Assembly (NCBI RefSeq): GCF_020283565.1
Contig: NC_060060.1
Coordinates: forward strand, 13,888,001-13,952,000
Source of the DNA: Trifolium pratense
Lineage: Eukaryota; Streptophyta; Magnoliopsida; Fabales; Fabaceae
Length of the DNA stretch: 64,000 nt
Reading direction: 5' to 3'
The position numbers and the translations under genes are program-made. Below the pieces are notes generated by a model. The model was not told the DNA's origin and did no database searches. It worked only from the letters and a program-made list of their open reading frames with translations. Below are positions 22,954-33,767 of the stretch, piece after piece (the stretch's first letter is position 1; the number at the start of each line of letters is the position of its first letter).

Positions 22954-23690
22954 AAAATCTAATGGAAAATGGAGAATGTGTGTTGACTATACCGATCTCA
23001 ATAGGGCTTGCCCTAAAGATTCCTATCCTTTACCTTGCATTGATAAATTAGTTGATAATTCTTCTGGCTTTAAATTATTGTCTTTTATGGATGCATATTC
23101 AGGATACAATCAAATCCCAATGGCTGTGGCCGACAGGGAAAAAACAGCTTTTTTGACTGAGTCGGGCAACTATTACTACAACGTAATGCCCTTTGGTCTA
23201 AAAAACGCTGGTGCTACGGACCAGCGAATGATGAACTGGGTATTCCGGGGAGAAATAGGCGACATGCTCGAAGTCTACATGGACGACATGATCGTAAAAT
23301 CCCACGAGGAAATCGATCATACCGCCCATCTACGTAAGGTCTTCGAGCAGGCCAGAAGACACAACATGCGATTCAACCCAGAGAAGTGCACCTTCGGGGT
23401 ACGGGCAGGAAAGTTCCTCGGATTCTATCTAACAGAACGAGGAATCGAAGCCAACCCCGATAAATGTCGTGCCTTTACGGAGCTCCCAACTCCGAGCAAC
23501 AAGAAATCCATACAAACCCTGAACGGAATGCTGACCTCATTATCTCCCTTCGTAGCAAAATCTGCTCAACACGCATTACCTCTCTTTAAATTACTTAGGA
23601 AGGAAGCTGTGTTCGAATGGACGGACGAGTTCGAGCAGGCCCTTCAACATCTTAAGAAGGCCCTGTCCGAACCCCAGTCCTCTCACGCCG
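22954..23690 (+). pseudogene. Tat reverse transcriptase segment
   Basis: After the frameshift the RT continues in another frame with CVDYTDLNRACPKDSYPLP, FMDAYSGYNQI, NVMPFGLKNAGAT and the catalytic VYMDDMIV at about 23272. It ends with the FLGFYLTERGIEANPDKC thumb region. A second frameshift near 23690 moves the reading into the RNase H frame. The catalytic aspartates are present, but the protein is split. Confidence 0.85.
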
Positions 23691-24848
23691 GATGTCGAGG
23701 AAGTGATATACATTTACCTCTCCGTCGCATCTGAGGCCGTCAGCACAGCTCTTGTCCGTGAAACAACGGAAGGACAAAAACCAGTGTACTTCACGAGTAA
23801 GGCTCTCCAGGGGCCCGAACTCAGATATCAACAAATCGAGAAGGTGGCCCTTGCCTTGATCAACATAGCAAGAAGACTACGTCACTACTTCCTAGCACAC
23901 ACAATCGTAGTCCGAACCGACCAACCCATCAAGTCACTACTTGGTCGACCAGATATGGCGGGCAGGATGCTCAAATGGTCCCTCAAGCTTTCCGAATTCG
24001 ACATTCGTTACGAAAGCAGAAAAGCACTAAAATCACAAGTCCTAGAAGACTTCGTTGCCGAAATGATGAGTCCATCCTCCACGACAAGCGAGGCAGACAA
24101 ATGGACAATATTCGTCGACGGAGCATCGAGCGCCACGGGAGCAGGAGCAGGAATTATCCTGGAAAACGAGAACGGGATCATCATCGAAGTATCCCTAGCT
24201 CTATCCTTCCCGACCTCAAACAACCAGGCAGAATACGAAGCCTTCCTAGCAGGACTACGGTTAGCCGAGGACATGGAGGCAAAAGAAATTAAAATCTATA
24301 CAGATTCACAGCTTGTCGCGTCACAAGTGTTGGGAGAATATCAAGCCAAAAATGATAACCTCTCTGAATATTTAGCATTAGTGAAAGAAAAAATCACTAA
24401 GTTCGAGTCCGTGGAGGTGCAACACGTTCCACGCGAGCACAACAAACGGGCAGACATCCTGTCCAAACTGGCGAGCACAAAAAAGAAAGGCGGAAACAAA
24501 TCCGTCATTCAGGAAATACTCCCTCGACCAAGCATCGAGAAGCCGACCAACGTCCTCGACGTAAATGTCATCGGTGACAAAAACTACTGGATGACCCCCG
24601 TTTACAACTTCCTCGCGAACGGAACCCTTCCGGCTGACCAGAAGGAAGCAGCAATCGTCAGACGTCGAGCATGCGCCTACGTCATCCTCGACGGAAAATT
24701 ATACTGGAGAGGATTCTCAATCCCGCTCCTAAAATGTGTCGACGAGGAAACAGTCGACTACATCCTTCGCGAGGTACACGAGGGGATCAACGCCCAACAC
24801 CTGGGAGGGAGATCGCTAGCCAGGAAAGCTCTCCGAGCAGGATACTAG
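23690..24848 (+). pseudogene. Tat RNase H region (two RNase H-like domains)
   Basis: First comes the degenerate RNase H common to gypsy elements (IYLSVASEAVSTALVRE, YFTSKALQGPELRY). After a linker a second, archaeal-type RNase H follows with IFVDGASSATGAGAGI, NNQAEYEAFLAGL and YTDSQLVASQVLGEY. A doubled RNase H is a known trait of the Tat lineage. The frame ends at a TAG (24846-24848) just before the integrase zinc-binding region. Confidence 0.85.
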
Positions 24849-25819
24849 TTGCCCACCATGCAGCAAGACACCAAAGAACATGTCAAAAAATGCGACAAAT
24901 GTCAACGACATGGGGATATGCACTTAGCTCCTCCCCATGAGCTCAAATCTATGTCGTCGCCATGGCCCTTCGCTTGGTGGGGGCATGGATATACTTGGCC
25001 CTTTCACAAAGGGACTCCACCAAAACAAGTTTCTAATAGTCGCCGTGAACTACTTCACCAAGTGGGTAGAGGCAGAACCCCTCTCCGACATAACGTCGTT
25101 CAGGATACTCCGTTTCTTCAAACGCGACGTACTCTGCCGATTTGGGATACCACAAGGCGTCGTCACGGACAACGGGACACAATTCACGGACAAAGGATTC
25201 CAAGACTTCCTCGCTGCCCTGGGGACCAAGCAACATTTCACTTCCGTGGAACATCCCCAAAAATAACGGGCAAGCCGAGGCCGCCAACAGAGTAATCCTG
25301 CGCGGCCTACGACGAAGATTGGACCAAAATAAAAAGAAATGGGTCGAGGAGCTCGAAAGCGTCCTTTGGGCCTATCGCACAACACCATACTCCACGATCG
25401 GAGAGACTCCATTTCGAATGGTATATGGAACAGAAGCAGTCATCCCCGTGGAGGTTGGCGAGCCATCTCGCCGAACCGAGCAACCGCTCGAAGAAGAAAT
25501 GAACGACGAAGCTCTGCGTGAAGAGCTTGATCTCGTCGAAGAGATTCGTACGGGGGCATCCCTTCGGGAAGCCACCCTTAAACAAAAAATAGCTGCCCGA
25601 CATGACGTTAAAGTCATCAAAAGAGAATTCGAAGTGGGTAGCCTCGTCCTAAGACGAAATGCTAAGGACTCCCAGGATGGTAAACTGGCGGCCAACTGGG
25701 AAGGACCATATCGCGTCATCAACAAAACAGAAAATGGCGCATATTATCTCGAGGACCTTCGAGGAAAGAAACTTCCTCGACCTTGGAACGCCCAAATGTT
25801 AAAACAATATTATAGCTAA
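24849..25819 (+). pseudogene. Tat integrase, two frameshifts
   Basis: The HHCC end is seen as HVKKCDKCQRHGD. The core has GMDILGPF, VTDNGTQFTDKGF and NNGQAEAANR carrying the D, D and E positions, but these lie in three frames, with shifts near 24975 and 25263. The C-terminal part (NWEGPYRVINKTENGAYYL) ends at TAA in 25817-25819. With the upstream breaks, integrase cannot be made as one protein. Confidence 0.85.
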
Positions 25820-26568
25820 GTTATTGCCAAACTAAAAAACACTTCTAAAAGGCTGTTCGGATCCTCTAGCAACGAGCCCGACACCTCGACAACGGAGAGC
25901 ACGCAGGCACACGTGCTCGATCTAATAACTGAAAAAGGAGATACTCTGGCTCAGGAAGGGCAGAGCGTCTCCCCGACGGGGATGACCTTTGAGACAAGCC
26001 CCTCGTCTTTCGTGCCAAGGCTTAACGCCCAGCTCGCGATGGGAAGTTCAAGCCGCGGGGGCGGGCACACCAACGTGTCGGCATCCGTATTAGCCTCAGA
26101 AACAACTCTAGGCGCTTAGACAATTCCCTAAACTCTCTAAGTTAAAACCGAGGACGATCTCCTCAACGAAACACGCTCGAAACGAAAACTTGCAAATATA
26201 AAAAATGGTTTTGTCGAGCAGGCATACGACAATGTCGAGCAAATATACAAATATCAAAACCAAAAATTTGTTAAGTTATAAACGAGCAAGCATAAAGACA
26301 TGCATAACACATTACGAACATGCATAACTTAGCAAATAACAAAAGCAATAATTTAAACATACACACGAGGAGGATGAAACTAACGAGCAGGATAAAGATT
26401 AACGGGCAAATGCCCAACATTGTCATAAATAAAATACCGGGCATAAAAACCCACTTGTTCGAATATTACAAAACCGGGCACGCAGGCCCCCAAAAAATTG
26501 TTATAAAATAAAACAGAAAGGAATACAAGTTAATGGCGCGCAGGCCCAAATAAGAAAGTCGGGAAGGA
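25820..26568. other. Tat non-coding spacer between pol and the antisense gene
   Basis: No domain is recognised on either strand. The stretch is the 3' flank of both convergent coding units (pol on plus, antisense gene on minus) and presumably holds the antisense gene's terminator. Recurrent GAGCA and TCGAC words are typical of this element. Confidence 0.45.
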
Positions 26569-28660
26569 TCAGTTGCTTTCATCGTGACCCTCTTGGTTTC
26601 CATCAGGAGCCTTCTCCTCCTCGACCGCCTCCTCCTCGTCATCCTCATCATCGTCATCTTCTTCATCATCTTTCTCCTCCTTGAGGGCCATCTGTCTGTA
26701 TTTCTCCAGAATTACGATCTGACCCTTCTCAACTTTCTTAAGCTTGTGAATCCCCTCAGTGATCAGACCACGTTCGGAGTTCACAATTTTCAGTTGGGCC
26801 ATAATATTCTTCCAGCCAAAGACCATGCTCGCCAGCATTTGACCCCCAAGTCTCCTAATCTCCTTCACGAGATCTGCCCGAGTGGCAAAGTTGAGAGTGT
26901 CCTCGTTTTCGTCCTCGAGAGGAGCTGACTTGGCCTTCAAGACGGCTATCTCTTCCAACATCTTTCCCCTCTCCTCGGCACTGTTGACTTTCAGGTCTTC
27001 AAGGACCTTATTCGTCTTATCCAGCTGCTCAGCGGTAAGACGAGCCTCCTCCATGTTCTTGAAATAATTTTCCTGCTTGCTCTTGAGGTCGAGCAGGTCA
27101 TTTTCCAGCTCGGAGATCACAGCTTCCTGCTTCCTATTCCGGGCAGCCAATTTCTCTGCCTCGTGAGTCGGGCCACCCTCATTCAAGACCAAAGCTATCT
27201 CCGCCAACCGGATGACAGCAGTGATATCTTGGGTCAGCTGCTGTTGCCGGGCAGCTGCAGAAGTACCCAGCACATGATTCCTCTCCGACACAGGCACCTG
27301 GAGGGGGTTGTTGTCAAAAAAACTCCTGTTGCTCAAGCAAGCGGGGAGGATAAAACCACCGTCCACCTCCGACAAATCCACAATGGTAACCATGGCCTCG
27401 TCCCTCTGCCTCTTAGTTCGACTCCCTGGGGCCACCTTAGAGCTCACAACCGGGGAAGATTGGCTAGGACTTCCGGACAAAGTTTTCTCCGGAATCATTG
27501 TGCTGCTCGACCCAACCTTGGCCCTCTTAGTCTTCTTCTTTGGCTTATCACCCTTGTGCTCGACAGCTAACTTAAAAAGCTCGGATGCAAGGTCAGCCAT
27601 ATTATCTGCAACAAAATTTTCTGGTTAGCATAACGAGGAGAAACAAATTTTATCAAAACATTGTCAAAATAAACACAAGTCCAAATACGGGCAAAGGAAA
27701 ATAACGAAAGCTAAATACCCAGCAAAAGTTTCTCTTCCTCGACACTCTTACACGCAAGCAAAGCCTTGGTATTCACAAACCGGGCTTCCACTCTAGGCTT
27801 GCCATATTTATCAAGGGCCACCTTACTCGTAGCAGTAGTGAACATGCAGGGCGTAAACCTCTTCACAAAGGTTTTCATTTTCAAAAACCCTGCCCGTTCC
27901 TCCGGGGTCAGATCCACAGCAGCACTTAAATACTCCTCCGTGCCCATCTGAAAATGCTCTGACGTCCACGCCAGCGGGAAACGAAGGGACCATTCAGTCA
28001 TCGGTTCCCCTTGAGCGTCCAACTGAGGAGACCCATCCTCGAGGATCACCGCCTTATCCATGTAAAGCGAATTCAGGGCAAACTCCGTCACCGGCTTTAT
28101 GACGTAGTATCTTTCCTTGAACCCCCGAGCAGATTCAACAAACATTTTAAAAATTTTGCTCGACGCATGCTTCAAAGAAACCCAACCCTGTTGGTCCCCG
28201 ACCCTCTGTCTCTGAATCTTAAAAATATGAAAGAAAAGAGGAACGGTGGCCTCCACCTCCAGGTACCTACAGAGGACCTAATATGCCCGGATGAACGCCA
28301 TGGCATTTGGATGGAGCTGCGAAGGGGCACCTTTAGCCGACCAAAAACTTCAGCCTCGAAGTTGTTGAACGGCAACTTATACCCCAGCTCTCTGAAAGCC
28401 AACTCATACATAGTAAACCCGCTCTCGGTATACGACGAGCATATCCGCTCCCCTTCAGCGGGCACATGAACCTCCCAATTGACCGGCCCAGCTCCGTTGT
28501 TCTCGACTATTGTATAAAGCCGCGGATCGTTGGCAGTAATCACCGACGCGATGCCCCGCGGCTCGGGCGCGACCTAAGCTAATTCTGGATCTGTTATGGT
28601 GTCGACCAGCTTATGCTTCGACGCCGCTTGGCTCCCTGTAATCTCCTCCGTGTCTGACAT
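26569..28660 (-). pseudogene. Antisense accessory gene (aORF) of the Tat element, spliced, gypsy-type transposon protein
   Basis: Minus strand. ATG at 28660 (MSDTEEITGSQ) lies 9 bases into exon 2. The frame meets TAG at codon 29, then a frameshift near 28330 and a TAG near 28280. It stays open to 27719, where CTGG/GTATTT is a donor. A 113-nt intron (27718-27606) ends TTGCAG, and splicing keeps frame into MADLASELFKL. The stop is TGA at 26569-26571. The region around 28320-28230 resembles the plant family named putative gypsy-type transposon (Pfam PF04195, from memory). The last exon has a long coiled coil (KLAARNRKQEAVISELEND onward) and an acidic tail (EEDDDDEDDEEE). Function is unknown. Antisense ORFs at this place are known for Tat/Retand elements; introns and TATA box are what this copy shows. 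Confidence 0.75.
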
Positions 28661-28669
28661 TTCGAACAC

Positions 28670-29730
28670 CTGAAAAGCAGCGAAAATAAAGTGAATTCGA
28701 CAATTATCAAATCCACCCTTTCACCGCAAATCAAGTGAAAGGGCGTAGGATAGGGAGAGGACGCTGTCCCCGACCAAAAGCCCTTATCAGAATGGCAAAA
28801 CAAAACAGAGGAAACGGGGAGAACTATTTAACAAAACCTAAAAACGGGGAGAAGGTCCCCGACACAAGCTAGCAACACTGCTCGACGCTTAGAAGCAAAC
28901 TTAGTTTTGCATAAAAACCTCAAGTTAAAAACGGGGAGAAGCTCCCCGACAAAGAGTTTTTTACAAACTCATTTATCCAAACAAATTTCTCAAAGAAATA
29001 ACGGGGAAGAGGTCATCGACATAAACTTTCTACTCATTCCAGGGAAAACGGGGAGACGTTCCCCGACATAGAGCTTACACAAACTCATTTTTCAGCAAAA
29101 TCCTCAAACCGAAAACGGGGAGAAGGTCCCCGACAAACATACGCAACTTACAAAGACAACAAACTTCGCGAAGGCGAAAACGGGGAGAAGGTCCCCCGAC
29201 ACAGAGTTTTACCAACTCATTTTCTGCTACAATAAACGGGGAGGAACGACGATTCATGTCTCCCCGACAAAACGATAGCCATAACGAGGGAGGAAATAAA
29301 GTTTTCTCTCCTCGACAATAAACACATAGCATTCCCAGAAAGCTATCAGATTCATCAACTGTTCATCACTGTTTCCCAGAAACACATAAATGTCCATCAA
29401 TATTCAACATGTTCATCATCACTTTTCTAGAAACATTCATCAACATTTACACTGTTCCAGCAGATTCCCAGAAGGGATAAACACAACAACACCCTAAACA
29501 TAGTGGATTTTGACAAACAACAAAACATCATAAACCACTAATACGTGGTAATAAGGGGTAATTTGAAACCCAGATAACCCAAATCAAAAGGAAGAAAATC
29601 GAAAATGGGTAAAAACACACAAATCCAAAACCCATCCAAACACACACAAATCCAAGCATAAATGAAAGCACTCAAAACAAAGATGCAAGTTTAAAGGCAT
29701 GAGAAATCGAAACGGAGTAAAACACATTAC
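28670..29730 (-). other. 5' UTR intron of the antisense gene
   Basis: On the minus strand, AACAG/GTAATGTG at 29731/29730 is a strong donor. GCTTTTCAG at 28670-28678 is a strong acceptor, followed nine bases later by the antisense ATG. The implied intron is about 1.06 kb and contains the hairpin array at 28813-29330. Prediction is from splice consensus and position only. Confidence 0.6.
28813..29330. repeat. Hairpin array, about eight CGGGGAGAAGGTCCCCGAC units
   Basis: Units begin near 28813, 28851, 28931, 29000, 29047, 29115, 29178 and 29234, spaced 40-80 bp apart. Each has the inverted pair CGGGGA / TCCCCG around 3-5 bases (ACGGGGAGAAGGTCCCCGAC, with variants). Spacers share phrases such as GAGTTTTTTACAAACTCATTT. 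The array lies between the antisense promoter and the antisense ATG. Confidence 0.85.
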
Positions 29731-29865
29731 CTGTTTGAACGAAGATTCGAGCCTTTGAATGAAGTAGAACTTGGTAAAAATGAAACTTTGAAAATGGAGT
29801 AGGTGAGCAGCAGCAACAACGAAGGAAGAAAGGAAGTGAAAAGTTCCAAATAAATCTCTTCCCTC

Positions 29866-29875
29866 CTATTTATAG
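29866..29875 (-). promoter_or_regulatory. TATA box of the antisense gene
   Basis: On the minus strand CTATAAATAGGAGGG is a near-ideal plant TATA box. It lies about 135 bp upstream of the predicted donor of the first antisense exon and about 0.75 kb inside the 3' LTR, so it is independent of the LTR promoter. The expected start of transcription is about 29840. Confidence 0.65.
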
Positions 29876-30599
29876 ACTGCGAGTCCTTGCACCCTACTTC
29901 GCGAAGCAACACACCTGATGGTGTTACAACCGTTGATCAAAAACTAACGGTCCGGATCAAAACCCATCAGATGGTTCCAATTGAATCTCACAGAAAACCA
30001 AAAGACGCGTTGATCCAACGGCTGAAAAGCTTCCTCGTCAAACGAGGCAATTAACGCCTATTCCAAGGCAATGATGGCGCCTCTTCATAGCCCACACACG
30101 TGGCGCTATCTGACGAAACGATAAGTCTCCTCACATCACTTCAAACTGACGACGCGCTCCTCGAGGATTCCATCGATATCCTAAATTGATGCGTCCCCGA
30201 CGTCACGCGTGGTGTATAAAAGCGGGCAAGGAAAACATGCCTCACTATCACATGCCCGCGAAAACAGGCAGCATTAACAACGCGCAATTAATGCAACACC
30301 TCCTCGACATTTAGTCGAGGAACTAAAAAGCCAATGACTTTCAAAGACAAAATTCCTTCCCCTAAGTTCCTCCACGAACATCGGGGCACGCAGTACGAGC
30401 AAAAGGAAATTTCCTCCTTGGAAAATTCTCCTCGTCGTGCCACAAAGGAATTTACGAGCAACATATATACTCTCCTCGCGCAAACGAGCAACATTCATAA
30501 TCAACGAATTATGAACTCCTCCTAGGATTGACGGGGAAAGCATCTCCTCGACATGCGGGCCTGGACCTTAAGTCATTACTCCTATGCCTAGGAGCAACG
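29876..30599. other. Tat 3' non-coding region upstream of the 3' LTR
   Basis: No coding signal is seen. It holds the presumed upstream region of the antisense promoter (with CACACACGTGGCGC at about 30091) and GAGCAACAT/CGAGGA repeats. Confidence 0.45.
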
Positions 30600-30613
30600 A
30601 CTTGGGGGGCTCC
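30600..30613 (+). promoter_or_regulatory. Polypurine-tract-like site of the Tat element
   Basis: ACTTGGGGGGCTCC directly precedes the 3' LTR start TGTTCTGG at 30614. It is purine-rich but short, as is usual just upstream of plus-strand priming. Confidence 0.5.
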
Positions 30614-31202
30614 TGTTCTGGACTGGGCCAAGAGCTGGCCCAATCGCTTCTGCCCGACATGTGGGGCACAACCCAATAAGGGAAGACTTCCCCGACACGT
30701 CAGCCAGTGACGTGCCCTGCTCGACATAACGGATAGGCAGCACGTTAAGCACGTGCTCATCTATCCATGCATGTTGATCCATTCTACCGTAGCTTAACAG
30801 CTAAGCAGCACGTTTAACACATGCTCATTTATCCAACCACATATGTCACGGAGGTTATCCTTTACCCGCGAATAGCGGAACGGCTCCAACCAAGATAGAG
30901 GCAAATAACGGCCTCCCCTACGATACAGGGACTATCTTGGCAGTTGAGTCTATTGGGCCGTTATCCCGGCCCAATAGACCAACCTTTGGTCCAGTGCTGG
31001 GGGCACTATATAAGCTCTCCTAGACAGGAGAGCCAGGTATTCAAAACCATTCTACACTTTATTTCTCTCTCTTCTCTTTGTATCTCTTGTTCTCTTGCTG
31101 ACTTAGGCATCGGAGCACCTGCAGGTACAAACCCCCCCTTCGGTGTGGACGAATTGCTCAACGGACCGGCCATCAACCTCTTCTGATCATCAGGTTAGAT
31201 CA
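30614..31202 (+). repeat. 3' LTR of the Tat element
   Basis: It starts TGTTCTGGACTGGG and matches the 5' LTR to 31184, then continues GATCATCAGGTTAGATCA. Ending at 31202 gives the canonical TG...CA termini and a following TATAT (31203-31207) identical to the five bases before the 5' LTR. TATA box at about 31005-31013. Confidence 0.85.
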
Positions 31203-31597
31203 TATATCATGTGGTTTGTGGTTATTACCGGCGTTTCCATTGTATACGTACAAAAGATTAAAATAATATTCAATTGTTGGAATTGGGTGTCGAAGGGAGA
31301 ACAAGGAAAGAAGGAGGCACGAGTCTTCCTTAAGTTGATATTTTTTTAAAAAAATTATACTTCTTAGAGTGTGTTTGAACGAGAGATTTTAATGAGGTAA
31401 AATAATATTTTGGGAAATTCCAAGATTTTTGAAAAGGATTTGTTCCTTCAAAAAATGTAGAAATTTAAAATGACACCTAATTAAAGAGAATTGACAATTC
31501 AGTTATGTTTCAAATTTCATTTAAATATAAAATATATTATAATTTGAAGGAAAAAAATTGAATTTTTAAATGATTTAATAATAAAAACACAAAACTA

Positions 31598-32117
31598 TAT
31601 TTTAAGAAAACTCAACGTCGGACCACCACAGTCAACGCCATAGCTCCAAAAATGGTCAAAAACTCTAATATCGGCTATAAACCCTAAAAACAGCCCTAAA
31701 TCCGACTACAACCCAAAAATTGGTAGAAAAATAAAAAATCGACCCTATAGTCGACATGGACCTTAAAACCGGTCAAAAAACATAAAATTGAGCGTCGAAT
31801 CAAAAAATCGGCCGAAAAACCTAAAATCGGCTGAAAACCCAAAAATCTGCCGAAAAACCTAAAATTGGCAAAAAAAAACCTAAAACGACAATAAATAAAA
31901 AAATCGGCAAAAAAATGGAAAAATCGGTCGAAAAATCTAAAATCGGCCACAAATACTAAAACCGACTATAAATCCTACAATCGACATAAAACAAAAAAAA
32001 ATGGTCGAAAACCCAAAAAACCGGTAAAATCTTAAGAAAACTCAACGTCGGACCACCACAATCAACGCCATAACTCTGAAAATGGTCAAAAACTCTAAAT
32101 CCGGCTACAACCCAAAA
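31598..32117. repeat. Degenerate tandem array flanked by a ~90-bp direct repeat
   Basis: The core (about 31700-32000) repeats phrases such as AAAATCGGCCGAAAAACCTA with many variants. It is bounded by two copies of a block starting AAGAAAACTCAACGTCGGAC, at about 31604 and 32035, which run on with GGTCAAAAACTCTAA and CGGCTA. The structure looks like an expanded satellite-like tract. Confidence 0.75.
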
Positions 32118-32490
32118 ATATGTGCAACACATTGGTTACATCCATGTGACATTATACACAAGTTATTTGAGAAGGAATTAAGCATCAAGCAATTTAGCCA
32201 AGTTATCCAAAATATTCCTGTAAGCAGTCTTAGCTAGCTTAGATGAGAGCGAGACTCAATTCAAAGATAATAGGTTAAATTGCACTTTTAATCTCCTAAA
32301 TTTTAGAAACTTGCGATTTTACCTCTCTAATTTTCAAAATAGCACTTCTGATCCTTATCTTTATCTTTTTTTGCAAAAGGTAAATTTTGACGAAATCAAT
32401 GTTGATGTTGATGTGACAAGTCACTTAAGTGACTCAGCTACCACGTTAGTTTTTTTTTTGTCCATCTAATAATTAAAAAAAGGAAAATGC

Positions 32491-32519
32491 TAACCGGTGC
32501 CCCAGGAGCACTGTTTAAG
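32491..32519. repeat. Imperfect palindrome
   Basis: TAACCGGTGC, CCCAGGA, GCACTGTTTA form two near-complementary arms around a 7-base loop. This looks like a terminus of a dispersed plant element, but no partner end was found. Confidence 0.5.
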
Positions 32520-33339
32520 GTAAGAGTAGTCACGCGAGACCATATCTCACTTTCACACACATACTAGTATGTTAGCTCGTGCCATCACAGGATTATTTTC
32601 CTTTTTAATATTATTTATGTGTTTATTTTAATATATTATTTGAGTAATTTGGTTTAAATTTTTACGATAAAATTAAGATAGGTTTTGCATGATGTAGGTT
32701 TAACAATGTTAAATGATAAAGCGAGATAAAAACTATTATTTCGCTTTCCGTTCTACATTATTGGGAGATAAATTATTTCTCTTATCTTCATCCCTGGGAC
32801 TATATAGTGACCCATAAATATAAAACAATTATAACTCGATTCTCAGATGAAAATTTAATTTGTCAAGGATCATTTTTATTAGTTGGGTAGAAAGTGCTCT
32901 GCATCTCTCATTTTACACCGGCTAGAGGTTCTGTCTCTCTCTCACTCTTTCTCTCTCACTCTCCATTTTTATATCTCACTCATATGATAATTTCCATTTT
33001 TTAGTAATATTTATTTATTTTTTCTTTTGAAGGTTGTCTATTTCATTTTTCATTTTATATTATTTTGAACATTGTATGTATTTTCTTTCAATTGTTTATG
33101 AGATTGATTTTATTTAATTTATTTGAGTATGAAAATATGATATATGTTTACGGCTGTTATAGAGGCATAGTGGGGTGCGAAGTACTCCCTCATTCCTTGT
33201 TCTCCGTTCAACAAAACTAAGAGATTCTCTCTCCCTCTCTCTCACATCTCTATCTCCTAGGACTGTCTATGGACTCCATCAATAAAAAATAATTGTAACT
33301 ATTTTTTTTTTAATTTTTTTTTAAGTTTACACACAGGTC

Positions 33340-33490
33340 TATATTTTTTTTGGTCTTAGATAAAGTGATAATCCACTGAAATTAAACTCTCATATAATTG
33401 TGAGATCCCAGATTAGAACCCGGGTCACGACGTCCAGCGTAACAATTTCGGCATTTTGTTAGTTGAGCTAGCTAGAACTTATGGACCACA
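33340..33490. repeat. Second copy of the dispersed short repeat seen in DSK2 intron 1
   Basis: It shares AACAATTTCGGCATTTTG, TTGAGCTAGCTAGAACTTATGG and an ACCCGGGTC word with the copy at 4640-4885. The flanks CAGGTCTATATTTTT and CAAGTCTATATTTTT look like a long target duplication, so it seems inserted into an older Helitron-like segment. Confidence 0.55.
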
Positions 33491-33499
33491 AGTCTATAT

Positions 33500-33767
33500 T
33501 TTTACGTATAAAAGAAATGATTTATTTTTTTGTAATTTATACGGGGCCTACTTTTTTATTTGTGATTTACACAGGAACTATATATTTATATATTAATACA
33601 GGATCATGTTTTATTTAACTTTTGACAAATACGGGATCCTACTTTTTTTTTAATGTTATAACTTTTCATTTTTCATTATTTTTATTTGAGAATTATGAAA
33701 ATTTTAATATTAAAATATTAAATTTTTGTCTCATTTTACCCGTGCTTGGCACAAGTCCGGATACTAG
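33500..33767 (+). mobile_element. Helitron-like 3' end
   Basis: The segment ends TTACCCGTGCTTGGCAC then AAGTCCGGATACTAG, followed by T. GTGC/GCAC can pair around TTG, and the terminal CTAG at an A/T site fits a Helitron 3' end (CTRR). Upstream phrases (ATATTAATACAGGATC, TTTATTTGTGATTTACACAGG) resemble those at 17400-17800. The left end is not defined. Confidence 0.45.

Larger units (their letters stand above)
19454..31202 (+). mobile_element. Ty3/gypsy LTR retrotransposon, Tat lineage (Retand-like), full length but disabled
   Basis: The element has LTRs of about 0.57-0.59 kb, gag, aspartic protease, reverse transcriptase, two RNase H-like regions and integrase in gypsy order, followed by an antisense gene before the 3' LTR. 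Gag style (LPAYDGLTDPDDH), the protease core IDPGSS, a doubled RNase H and an antisense ORF are hallmarks of the Tat/Retand branch. The two LTRs differ at about eleven substitutions and one indel by hand comparison (about 98% identity). Flanking TATAT repeats would be a 5-bp target duplication if the 3' LTR ends at 31202, but they are AT-rich and could be coincidence. Several coding breaks and loss of the primer-binding site mean it cannot move on its own. Confidence 0.9.

Noticed and set aside
28813..29330. Hairpin array as a CRISPR array or tRNA cluster
   Set aside because: Spacers are related to each other, no cas genes or tRNA folds exist, and the array is part of a retrotransposon.
19454..31202. 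Endogenous pararetrovirus
   Set aside because: LTRs, integrase and Tat-type domain order are present and no movement or coat-type protein is seen.
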